Shown here piece by piece: positions 1-5,478 of a stretch of 8,104 nucleotides of DNA. Source of the DNA: Planctomycetaceae bacterium. GTDB lineage: Bacteria; Planctomycetota; Planctomycetia; Pirellulales; Thermoguttaceae. Position 1 is the stretch's first letter, and each line of letters starts with the position of its first letter. The DNA is taken from the NCBI GenBank assembly GCA_031261125.1, contig JAISJZ010000416.1, positions 1 to 8,104 of the forward strand, given 5' to 3'. The notes beneath the pieces are model-generated. The model saw only the letters and a program-made list of their open reading frames with translations, was not told the origin of the DNA and did no database searches. Both the position numbers and the translations under genes were made by a program.

Positions 1-328
1 AGGGGCGAGCAAAGGCAGCGGATTGGGACACGATTTCCTCCGGCACATTCAGCGGGCAGGCGTGTTGATTCACCTTGTTGAACCGGTGCCGGACGACGGT
101 ACCGATGCAATGACGAATTACCGAACCATTCGGCAGGAACTCGTTGAATTTGACAAAACGCTCGGCGAACGTCCTGAAATCGTTGTTATCACAAAAGCGG
201 ATTTGCCGGAAGCGGAAGCAGTTCAGAAAGAATTTTCCGAAGCACTGCAAAAAGACGTATTCTTAATTTCGGCGGCAACCGGTCAAGGACTGCGGGAATT
301 ATCCGAGGCGGTGTATGCCGCTATCTAG
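1..328 (+). CDS. obg: Obg family GTPase, C-terminal part (5' end outside window)
   Basis: Obg/CgtA is a GTPase that binds the large ribosomal subunit and takes part in its late assembly. Only the end of the G domain is present; the open frame begins at base 2 and has no start codon in the window. The first residues, GASKGSGLGHDFLRHIQRAG, match the stretch that follows the G3/switch II region in Obg proteins (GLG-x-x-FLRHI-x-R). Further on are a G4-type motif, ITKAD (TKxD rather than the common NKxD), and a G5-type motif, SAATGQG. The protein ends with the G-domain helix about 15 residues after G5, so it lacks the C-terminal OCT extension found in some Obg proteins; this is common in the family. 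The TAG stop at 326-328 overlaps the stop of the convergent glycosyltransferase gene. The family call is firm, and nothing can be said about its promoter. Confidence 0.93.
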   Translation, partial: GASKGSGLGHDFLRHIQRAGVLIHLVEPVPDDGTDAMTNYRTIRQELVEFDKTLGERPEIVVITKADLPEAEAVQKEFSEALQKDVFLISAATGQGLRELSEAVYAAI

Positions 329-1914
329 CCAGCGGGCTTGTCCCGCCGGTGAACCGCATAAATTTTCAATACGGGTACGCCGCGGACTTTTTTCTCAAAC
401 ACGGGCGTTTGCGTCCGCATCAATTCCTCATCCCGCGAAAACACAGCACTCGGTCGGCACTGCAAAACGTAGTATCGGAACCTGCCGTTGAACAAATCGT
501 CTGATGTCCCGTCCGGCGGTATGACAACAAATGTCCGGCGGATGTTTGCTGTCTTGCCGTTAAATTTCAACGAAACAACGGATCTTCTCACGGACAGAAC
601 GGAACCGGCACTGAACGCAATGTTATCACCGTCTTCCGAGTGTTCGTAAAGCCAGTCAATCGTTTCTTTGTCAAAGCCGTCCCACCAGTACGCCGGTTCC
701 ATTCCTGCCTTAACCGCCCCTTGCAGTCCGCCGATTGCCGCATTGTAAAACGACAACCACTGCGGCACGAACAGGAACAGGTTAGCCAGTGCCGTTGAGT
801 AAATCAAGCCGGCAACAACTCTGCGCAGTATTTTTCCTTTTTTTACTTTATCCGTAATTTGTAATTCATCATTCGTCATTCTTCCCGCCCCGATTCCTGC
901 GATGATGCCGAGGAATGCAAACGCCGGCAGAAACATCCGTTCGCCGTCGTGAACCGGCGTACCGGGAAACGCCCGAATCACTAACAACGGCAGCATATTC
1001 AGTATAAGTGTTAAACCAAAGAACCGTTTGCTTTTATCTTTCCAAAAAACAAACAGACCGCAGAAGAAAAAGAAAAGAATCCCGACCGGTACGGTGATTG
1101 CCGTCCACGCCGCTGTGTTCCACCACGGCAAGGAGTGATGCAAATCGTACATTGTCCCGAAAAACAGTACAGCGATGTTAATGTCCCGGTGCGTGTTCCG
1201 GCAGAACCAATCAGCAATACCGCCGAACGGATTATGCCAGACACACGGATTGACGGCGGTGAACGTGATGAATAGTGAACAATGGACGATAAGAATTGAC
1301 AATAGAAAATTGACAGCGGACAATTTCTTTATATTCGTTTTTATCGCGGCTAAAATATAAAACGGAAACAAAACAGCGAGACCGGAGAATTTGGACGAAA
1401 TGGTTAATCCCAAAAGAAAACCCGTGAGCAAATGACGGAGAATTTTCCATTTTTTATTTTCCGTTATCAATTTTCCGCTTTCCGCTGCCCACGTTAGCAG
1501 CCACGCCGCGGTGAGCGTTGAGTCCCAAGCGGCAATTTGGCAATGAGCGAACAGCCGGGGTATCAGCAGAACCGATACAACGCCGAATATTGCTGTTGTT
1601 ACGTTAAACTCCTTTTGCAAGCGGTAAAAGACCGCACCCATTGCCAGCGAGAAGAACGCAATGATACCGTACCGGTACGAGTTTTTGTCTTCAAACTTTG
1701 AATACGCCTTACCGGAACACAAACGTCCTGCCGCCGAAAGAATCACCGGAAACTGCGGATGTCCTTCGGATATAAAAGTGTCTGCCGGCTGAACCGAGTT
1801 CACCCTACGGGCAAACTCGCCTTCGTCCCACGTTGCCGGCAGTATTGCCGATGTTTGCAAGAGAAGGATGAAAACAAGATAACCGGCGATAAAAGGATAT
1901 ACAATTTTGTGCAT
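325..1914 (-). CDS. GT-C fold membrane glycosyltransferase (GT39/ArnT-like)
   Basis: This is a polytopic membrane protein of 529 residues from the ATG at 1914. It is probably a glycosyltransferase that takes a lipid-linked sugar and acts on the outer face of the inner membrane; the acceptor is unknown. About ten hydrophobic segments are visible, roughly at residues 5-25, 83-98, 105-122, 130-144, 162-191 (two spans), 198-221, 268-290, 298-316, 327-344 and 366-383, followed by a soluble tail. The first external loop carries WDEGE (29-33), matching the acidic catalytic motif of GT-C enzymes, and GHPQFP (51-56), like the HPP motif of GT39 proteins. Further on are NPCVWHNPFGG and YDLHHSLPWWN, which I recall from planctomycete members. 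A TTG at 1932 would add six residues, but ATG 1914 directly precedes the first membrane segment; neither has a Shine-Dalgarno sequence. Three heptamer arrays lie inside the gene, and its last seven residues are encoded by a palindromic repeat. The substrate cannot be read from sequence. Confidence 0.82.
   Translation of the reverse strand: MHKIVYPFIAGYLVFILLLQTSAILPATWDEGEFARRVNSVQPADTFISEGHPQFPVILSAAGRLCSGKAYSKFEDKNSYRYGIIAFFSLAMGAVFYRLQKEFNVTTAIFGVVSVLLIPRLFAHCQIAAWDSTLTAAWLLTWAAESGKLITENKKWKILRHLLTGFLLGLTISSKFSGLAVLFPFYILAAIKTNIKKLSAVNFLLSILIVHCSLFITFTAVNPCVWHNPFGGIADWFCRNTHRDINIAVLFFGTMYDLHHSLPWWNTAAWTAITVPVGILFFFFCGLFVFWKDKSKRFFGLTLILNMLPLLVIRAFPGTPVHDGERMFLPAFAFLGIIAGIGAGRMTNDELQITDKVKKGKILRRVVAGLIYSTALANLFLFVPQWLSFYNAAIGGLQGAVKAGMEPAYWWDGFDKETIDWLYEHSEDGDNIAFSAGSVLSVRRSVVSLKFNGKTANIRRTFVVIPPDGTSDDLFNGRFRYYVLQCRPSAVFSRDEELMRTQTPVFEKKVRGVPVLKIYAVHRRDKPAG
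326..348. repeat. GC-rich palindromic repeat, copy 1
   Basis: The unit starts at the TAG stop of obg and holds a stem GCGGG (332-336), loop CTTGT (337-341) and stem CCCGC (342-346). It matches 6656-6678 at 22 of 23 positions. It lies within the last codons of the glycosyltransferase on the minus strand, where it encodes the tail RRDKPAG. It has no T-tract, so it is a weak candidate for an intrinsic terminator. It resembles REP-type palindromes, but I cannot name a family. Confidence 0.7.
848..882. repeat. Degenerate heptamer array A, inside the glycosyltransferase gene
   Basis: There are five contiguous 7-bp units on the plus strand: TTATCCG, TAATTTG, TAATTCA, TCATTCG and TCATTCT. They are translated from the minus strand as roughly residues 345-356 of the glycosyltransferase (RMTNDELQITDK), a hydrophilic loop between two membrane segments. 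The unit resembles the arrays at 1269-1324, 1445-1486 and 4580-4645 in length and A/T-rich character, but its consensus differs. Confidence 0.7.
1269..1324. repeat. Degenerate heptamer array B, inside the glycosyltransferase gene
   Basis: There are eight contiguous 7-bp units on the plus strand: TGAATAG, TGAACAA, TGGACGA, TAAGAAT, TGACAAT, AGAAAAT, TGACAGC and GGACAAT. On the coding (minus) strand they translate as about residues 197-216, within a hydrophobic segment scored as a membrane span. The reading frame stays open through the array although 56 bp is not a multiple of three. Confidence 0.75.
1445..1486. repeat. Degenerate heptamer array C, inside the glycosyltransferase gene
   Basis: There are six contiguous 7-bp units on the plus strand: TTCCATT, TTTTATT, TTCCGTT, ATCAATT, TTCCGCT and TTCCGCT. 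The last two are identical. They translate from the minus strand as about residues 143-157 of the glycosyltransferase, a lysine-rich loop before a pair of membrane segments. Confidence 0.75.
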
Positions 1915-1932
1915 TGAGCCGTTAACGAACAA

Positions 1933-1950
1933 AGCCGGGTTTCCCCGGCT
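1933..1950 (-). terminator. Terminator-like hairpin after the TPR gene
   Basis: A perfect 7-bp stem, AGCCGGG (1933-1939) with CCCGGCT (1944-1950), encloses a 4-nt loop. Read on the minus strand it is followed by TTTGTT, a short T-rich run. It lies 45 bp past the stop of the transglutaminase/TPR gene and 18 bp before the ATG of the glycosyltransferase, in a 63-81 bp gap. It could end the TPR transcript or attenuate read-through into the glycosyltransferase gene. The T-run is short, so termination may be partial. I see no strong promoter for the glycosyltransferase in the gap. Confidence 0.55.
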
Positions 1951-1995
1951 CCGTTAAGGTAGTGTTCTGTCGTGTCACCAGCACTGACCAAGTTT

Positions 1996-3225
1996 CTACT
2001 TTTCAATGGACTGCATCAGATTTTGCAAATCGGCGTTGCCCGGCAGCCGTTGGGCGGCAAGAGCATAAACCGTCTTGGCATCGGCGATTCTGCCTTCGCG
2101 GGCTAAATCGTAAATCCAATGATAAAAAACGTGCAGTTGATTCGCTTGAAACTTTTCGTAGGTCGGGTCGAGGTAAGCACCTTGGTCCAACAGTGCGGCG
2201 GCTAAATCATACCGCTTTGTATCGGTAACAATTTCAATCGCCCAGTTGTTGATGGCAGCCATCAGGTTGCCCCAAGCGGTTTCACTGTTCGGGTCAAGTT
2301 GCAGTGCCTTTACATTCGCAACAGCAGCTTCGGCGTACCGTTTCTGTGCGTGAAAATCAACACCCTTGTTGTAGTAAATCGTAGCGATTAACTGAACCGG
2401 CGTGATTTCCCGCAAATTCTTCGATACTTCATTCAACGTTGCAGCGGAATCTGCCGTCGCAACTGACGGATTGCCTACTGCCGGAGCAGTCGCAGCCCGT
2501 TCCATCACGGCGTTCTTGCGGGAGGTCTCATTTTGCAGTTCAAACCAACTCGAGCAAGTCGTCTCAACGTTCATTGATTCGGCTCCGAATTTGACTCTGC
2601 TCAATGCGTGTCCCGGCATCTCCAACGCACAAACATCTAAACCGGCTTTGTCAGCCAGGATATTGAACAGAACCGTTGCGCTAACGCAATTAAAATGTCC
2701 TGTTTCAAAAACCTTGCTGATTTCAGTGCAGTTGATGTCATACGGCTGGGTCAAAACATCCCGGTGCATTGCTTCAAACAGTTCACGGGTTAATGCTTTC
2801 GGCGAAACAGAAGTATTTCCGTTTTGCGCGGCATTAACGTTTGCAACGATGCGGTTCATCTTGGACTCGTAAACACTGATTTTATCAGCGTCCCGAAAAC
2901 CTTCGGCGACTGCGGCTGCGGTGAACAATGTGAAGTTGTCCCACTTTCCGTCGGCAGCATCATCTAACAGGGCTTGTTCGGTTGCATCAACATTACGAAC
3001 GACCATTGAGTAGTTCGTGTTGCCGTTTGCTTTCCGGTTCAGCCGAATCAGATAAGCGTCTTGCGGCAGGTCGGCGTTATTTGCTGTTCCTGCGAAATTT
3101 ACAACATCCTGACGCAGGATGTCTGCTGTGTTTGATTGAGCGTCAAGTGCCTTATTATCGGCGGCAAAAACCGGAGCGGCAAAAAGGACGGCAGCAGCAA
3201 TAAACGCAGCGAAAAGGCGCATCAT
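1996..3225 (-). CDS. Secreted transglutaminase-like protein with TPR repeats
   Basis: This is an exported protein of 409 residues from ATG 3225 (a second ATG follows at once at 3222). Residues 1-21 are a signal peptide with a likely cut after VFA, before AD. The middle carries a transglutaminase-like core: HFNCVSATVLFNILADKAGL with the candidate nucleophile Cys180, then EMPGHALSRV with His206, and VETTC with Glu221 as the possible third residue. This resembles the bacterial transglutaminase-like/SirB1-type domain, in which catalysis is often unproven. The C-terminal third, about 277-409, holds three TPR-like helical pairs, the clearest being YYNKGVDFHAQKRYAEAAV with a following LDPN. Such proteins may bind or cleave peptide or cell-wall partners, but the substrate is unknown. 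The frame is open upstream to 3543, but the signal peptide and an AAAAGG sequence just before 3225 argue for the start given. It is first in a minus-strand pair with the glycosyltransferase. Confidence 0.8.
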   Translation of the reverse strand: MMRLFAAFIAAAVLFAAPVFAADNKALDAQSNTADILRQDVVNFAGTANNADLPQDAYLIRLNRKANGNTNYSMVVRNVDATEQALLDDAADGKWDNFTLFTAAAVAEGFRDADKISVYESKMNRIVANVNAAQNGNTSVSPKALTRELFEAMHRDVLTQPYDINCTEISKVFETGHFNCVSATVLFNILADKAGLDVCALEMPGHALSRVKFGAESMNVETTCSSWFELQNETSRKNAVMERAATAPAVGNPSVATADSAATLNEVSKNLREITPVQLIATIYYNKGVDFHAQKRYAEAAVANVKALQLDPNSETAWGNLMAAINNWAIEIVTDTKRYDLAAALLDQGAYLDPTYEKFQANQLHVFYHWIYDLAREGRIADAKTVYALAAQRLPGNADLQNLMQSIEK

Positions 3226-3233
3226 ACCTTTTC

Positions 3234-3256
3234 CAATTTCGTTGTTAACGAAATTG
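3234..3256 (-). promoter_or_regulatory. Perfect hairpin next to the start of the TPR gene
   Basis: CAATTTCGTT (3234-3243) and AACGAAATTG (3247-3256) are exact reverse complements separated by three bases. In the minus-strand transcript the stem ends eight bases before ATG 3225 and abuts the GAAAAGG that would serve as ribosome binding site. It could be an RNA stem that controls translation, or a DNA operator for a dimeric repressor. The sequence alone does not decide between these. Confidence 0.6.
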
Positions 3257-3325
3257 CTGATGTTAAGGGACCGCGACGTTTCCTTATAGGTAGTAAATGA
3301 CGTAGCGTTCATGGTGAGGGCCCCC

Positions 3326-3354
3326 CATGTACATTGTTGAAAACTGGTTGTCAA
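3326..3354 (-). promoter_or_regulatory. Candidate promoter for the TPR gene (near)
   Basis: On the minus strand a perfect -35 TTGACA (3349-3354) is followed after 17 bp by a poor -10, TACATG (3326-3331). Transcription would start near 3319, giving a leader of about 94 nt that includes the hairpin at 3234-3256. The weak -10 keeps confidence low. Confidence 0.35.
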
Positions 3355-3414
3355 AGAACACGCTGTACGCTGCGGACAGAAAGCGCGAAGCCCCCGCCCG
3401 CGGCGAACAGTAAC

Positions 3415-3443
3415 ACTATAAGGCATATCGGCAGTTTTGAAAG
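3415..3443 (-). promoter_or_regulatory. Candidate promoter for the TPR gene (far)
   Basis: On the minus strand a good -10, TATAGT (3415-3420), has only a weak -35, CTTTCA (3438-3443), but an A/T block lies just upstream at 3457-3472 and could act as an UP element. It would give a leader of about 183 nt. It is an alternative or addition to the nearer candidate. Confidence 0.3.
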
Positions 3444-3615
3444 ACGGGAACTGAACTTTTTTTGAAAAAAAACAGAAAAATTCCGCCGTTTTCTGCCGAA
3501 GACAACGGAAAACCGGATTGTGCGGATTACGGAAAGTGTTCATAGCGTCCTGCTCTTTCTGACTTTAACAGATTTTGACGGAAGAATGTTCGGCGTTTCT
3601 GAATGGAATACGAAA

Positions 3616-3649
3616 CTTTTCAGAAATTGTTCATTCTTTTCAGAAAAAG
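3616..3649. repeat. Direct repeat with 20-bp period
   Basis: CTTTTCAGAAA occurs at 3616-3626 and again at 3636-3646, exactly 20 bp apart, so both copies face the same side of the helix. The second copy is part of a small palindrome, CTTTT-CAGA-AAAAG (3636-3649). An inverted half, TTTCTGAA, lies at 3596-3603. The repeats sit 15-50 bp past the end of the phosphodiesterase gene and could be protein-binding sites or 3' structure. Confidence 0.45.
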
Positions 3650-3663
3650 ATTAAAGCCGATAA

Positions 3664-4566
3664 CTACTTCTCTCCGTAATACTCTTTCACTGCTTTGACA
3701 TTAACATCGGGAAAATCCGTTGCAAAACTGGCAACGCCGAGATTCATCAGCCGTTTATACACGTCAGGATTACTGCCGCCGTTGTTTTTTTCGGCATTCT
3801 CCCACGGCAAAACCTGAAACAAAACGTTATACTTTCGCAAACGCCCGCCGGTCTTGTACAGAAAATCTTCGGACGGCGTAAATTTTCCGGCAGCGTCCGT
3901 GTTAACGTGAATTTGCAGTTGGTCAACAGAATCAAAACGGTGCTTTTCCAGCCGGTCAAGCCGTACTGCCAACACTTCTTCGGTACCGCCCATCCAATGC
4001 AGTGTCTTTGATGCCGGCGCAAGGCGTTTCCAAAGCAGAATCTCATTGTAATTCGTACTCGCTAAAATCAGTTGCCGGTGAACCTCTTTCGTTTCGTTTG
4101 CTAATTGCAGAAAGTCAACGTTTTTGATGTCGATATACATTTTCCGCTTTGGAAATTTTTTCAGAACATCAATAATTTCCGCCATCGACGCAACACCCTG
4201 TCCTTTGTGTTCGGGTCCCTTCCACGCTCCGATGTCGAGTTGTTTTACTTCGGCAAGCGTGAGGTCGGCAACACCTTTCTTTTTTACGTCGTCAGAAGCG
4301 TTCGGTAAAATCCGTTGAAAGTTATTATCGTGAAACGCAACGATAACACCGTCTTTGGTGTTCCGCAGGTCGGCTTCGGGAATGACTCCCAATTTCCACG
4401 CAATTTCAAACGCATCTATCGAATTTTCCGGCGACAGATTGCCCGCTCCGCGGTGGGCTTGAATCGCGAACTCGTCCGGCAAAATATGGTCGCGCACGTT
4501 CCATTGTTGAGCGGAAAGCACTGCTGCCGTTAATAAAATACAAAAGGAAAGAGCCGTGTGTTTCAT
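3664..4566 (-). CDS. Secreted glycerophosphodiester phosphodiesterase family protein
   Basis: This is an exported protein of 300 residues of the GDPD TIM-barrel family, which hydrolyses glycerophosphodiesters to glycerol-3-phosphate and an alcohol. A signal peptide spans about 1-19 or 1-20 (LSA before QQ). Family motifs appear in order: AHRGAG (HR at 38-39), PENS (46-49), EAD (Glu64 and Asp66, the metal-binding ExD pair), TKDG and FHD (His79 and Asp80), YIDIK (Asp146 and Lys148, where the family often has EIK), and FATDFPD near the end. The catalytic histidines and metal ligands are therefore kept. The start is ATG 4566: it opens a signal peptide and lies about 48 nt past the predicted transcription start near 4614, whereas an upstream in-frame ATG at 4629 falls within the promoter. 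No Shine-Dalgarno sequence precedes it. The role may be phospholipid or teichoic-type polymer scavenging; the exact substrate is unknown. Confidence 0.87.
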   Translation of the reverse strand: MKHTALSFCILLTAAVLSAQQWNVRDHILPDEFAIQAHRGAGNLSPENSIDAFEIAWKLGVIPEADLRNTKDGVIVAFHDNNFQRILPNASDDVKKKGVADLTLAEVKQLDIGAWKGPEHKGQGVASMAEIIDVLKKFPKRKMYIDIKNVDFLQLANETKEVHRQLILASTNYNEILLWKRLAPASKTLHWMGGTEEVLAVRLDRLEKHRFDSVDQLQIHVNTDAAGKFTPSEDFLYKTGGRLRKYNVLFQVLPWENAEKNNGGSNPDVYKRLMNLGVASFATDFPDVNVKAVKEYYGEK

Positions 4567-4579
4567 TGGCGGTACAAAA

Positions 4580-4645
4580 TGAATGGTGAATGATACAGTA
4601 TGACGAAAACAACCGCCTCCATTATCCACTATTCATTATTTCTTG
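4580..4645. repeat. Degenerate heptamer array D, in two opposed halves
   Basis: On the plus strand TGAATGG and TGAATGA (4580-4593), followed by TACAGTA and TGACGAA (4594-4607), are opposed by TCCATTA, TCCACTA and TTCATTA (4618-4638), which are the same type of unit inverted. The two halves can form an imperfect stem. The inverted half supplies the -10 box and much of the spacer of the minus-strand phosphodiesterase promoter. Confidence 0.6.
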
Positions 4646-4649
4646 ACAA
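4621..4649 (-). promoter_or_regulatory. Promoter of the phosphodiesterase gene
   Basis: On the minus strand -35 TTGTCA (4644-4649) and -10 GATAAT (4621-4626) are separated by 17 bp, each five of six to the sigma-70 consensus. Transcription should begin near 4614, leaving a leader of about 48 nt. Its -35 overlaps the -35 of the plus-strand promoter. Confidence 0.7.
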
Positions 4650-4671
4650 CCGCTCTGTTCCGTGATAGAAT
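4643..4671 (+). promoter_or_regulatory. Promoter of the small secreted protein gene
   Basis: -35 TTGACA (4643-4648, perfect) and -10 TAGAAT (4666-4671, five of six) are separated by 17 bp. The expected start, about seven bases past the -10, falls on or beside the ATG at 4678, so the transcript is predicted to be leaderless. Confidence 0.75.
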
Positions 4672-4677
4672 GCGCCT

Positions 4678-5478
4678 ATGATTGCATTCTTTTTCCGAAA
4701 ACCGTTGCTGCTGTTGCTGCTGTTGCTGCCGGCAGCGGTGTGTGCTGCCGAACCGGTACCGGGCTTGACTGTTGCGGAACATCCGTGGGGACGCTTCGCC
4801 GCGAAATCGTGGTGCCGATTGCAAACAACGGTCTGGACAAATCAGGACAACAAACAAACGGTTTCCTATCAGGAATCCTTAACAACACTGGAATCCGTTG
4901 AAAAAGACGGTCTCACTTTCAAAGAAACGCTGAATATCGCACTCGGCGGAAAATGGGTTGAAAATCCGCCTCTTGTCAAGCGGTTCGATTTTTATCAAGA
5001 ACCAATTTTAGACAGCGTAAAAGTTCAGACCGGCAAACCCGAAAAACGGATTATCGGTAATACGGTCGTTCCCTGCGGTGTCCGTATTTATGAACAAACC
5101 GGCACCGCCGGCAAACGAACGACAACGGTTTGGTATTCCCGGCAAATTTTTCCATACGTCCTCCGTACCAGCAGCGTCCTGCGGAGTATTCCGACGGAAA
5201 AAGAACCGGAAGAAAAAATTATCGACCAAACGGTAACCGAAGTAACGGAAACATCGGCATTTTCGCTTTGGAAAAGCAGGCGGGGAACATATCACCTCCG
5301 CACCACGCAGAAAAGCGGCAGCATCACATTCATCACCGAAACGGACTGTTCCCTGCACATTCCCGGCGGTGTCATTCGGAAAACAACCCGCGAATTGGAT
5401 AAAAACGGCAAGGAACTCCGCCTGCTCGACACCCGGTTAATAAACTTCTTCGTTATACCGGAACCGGTTGTTTTTTAA
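4678..5478 (+). CDS. Secreted protein of unknown function
   Basis: I do not recognise a named family. The product has 266 residues with a clear signal peptide: FFFRK, then a run of nine leucines, then PAAVCA, with a likely cut after Ala23. The cysteine at 22 does not fit a lipobox. The mature part is rich in beta-type alternation and has no membrane segment. HPWGRFAAKSW (35-45) followed by TLESVEKDGLTFKETL resembles, from memory, small secreted planctomycete proteins with a WGRF..GSW opening. A second half (about 195-260) shows a similar strand-rich pattern (LWKSRRGTYHLRTT), hinting at an internal duplication. No catalytic motif is visible. The ATG follows a strong promoter with no room for a leader, and there is no Shine-Dalgarno sequence. 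Its stop, at 5476-5478, shares the TTAA palindrome with the convergent DUF4432 gene. Confidence 0.75.
   Translation: MIAFFFRKPLLLLLLLLPAAVCAAEPVPGLTVAEHPWGRFAAKSWCRLQTTVWTNQDNKQTVSYQESLTTLESVEKDGLTFKETLNIALGGKWVENPPLVKRFDFYQEPILDSVKVQTGKPEKRIIGNTVVPCGVRIYEQTGTAGKRTTTVWYSRQIFPYVLRTSSVLRSIPTEKEPEEKIIDQTVTEVTETSAFSLWKSRRGTYHLRTTQKSGSITFITETDCSLHIPGGVIRKTTRELDKNGKELRLLDTRLINFFVIPEPVVF
4705..4728 (+). repeat. Nine-bp microsatellite encoding leucines
   Basis: TTGCTGCTG occurs twice in tandem, followed by TTGCTG. It encodes most of the leucine core of the signal peptide. Loss or gain of a unit would stay in frame and change the hydrophobic length by three residues. Confidence 0.75.

Larger units (their letters stand above)
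3226..3663. other. 438-bp non-coding region upstream of the TPR gene
   Basis: No gene is convincing here. The TPR frame stays open across 3226-3543, but the translation is low-quality and would bury the signal peptide. The region holds a perfect hairpin at the start codon (3234-3256), two candidate minus promoters (3326-3354 and 3415-3443), a GC-rich stretch at 3382-3405, an A/T block of seven T, one G and eight A (3457-3472) that should bend DNA or act as an UP-like element, and direct repeats at 3616-3649. Confidence 0.6.

Noticed and set aside
848..1486. Heptamer arrays as a CRISPR or phase-variation tract
   Set aside because: The units are 7 bp, degenerate and contiguous without spacers, so they are not CRISPR; only two adjacent units are identical, so strand slippage is unlikely to be frequent.
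1915..1932. TTG start at 1932 for the glycosyltransferase
   Set aside because: ATG 1914 is a better codon, directly precedes the first membrane segment, and leaves the hairpin at 1933-1950 clear. I cannot fully exclude the TTG.
3457..3472. T7-G-A8 block as an intrinsic terminator
   Set aside because: There is no GC stem; it fits a bent or UP-like element better.
3226..3543. Upstream in-frame extension of the TPR protein by up to 106 residues
   Set aside because: A clear signal peptide begins at ATG 3225 with a purine-rich site before it; the upstream translation looks random and covers promoter-like and hairpin sequence.
4567..4629. Longer start for the phosphodiesterase at ATG 4629
   Set aside because: It would lie upstream of the predicted transcription start (about 4614), inside the promoter spacer, and would add 21 residues of repeat-derived sequence before the signal peptide.
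4738..4746. Lipoprotein lipobox in the secreted protein (Cys22)
   Set aside because: The residues before the cysteine are AAV, with valine where glycine or alanine is expected, and a normal signal peptidase I site (VCA before AE) is present.
4676..4901. Overlapping open frames on both strands across the leucine repeat
   Set aside because: They are shadows of the 4678 gene produced by CTG/CAG repeats; none has a promoter, start site or recognisable domain.
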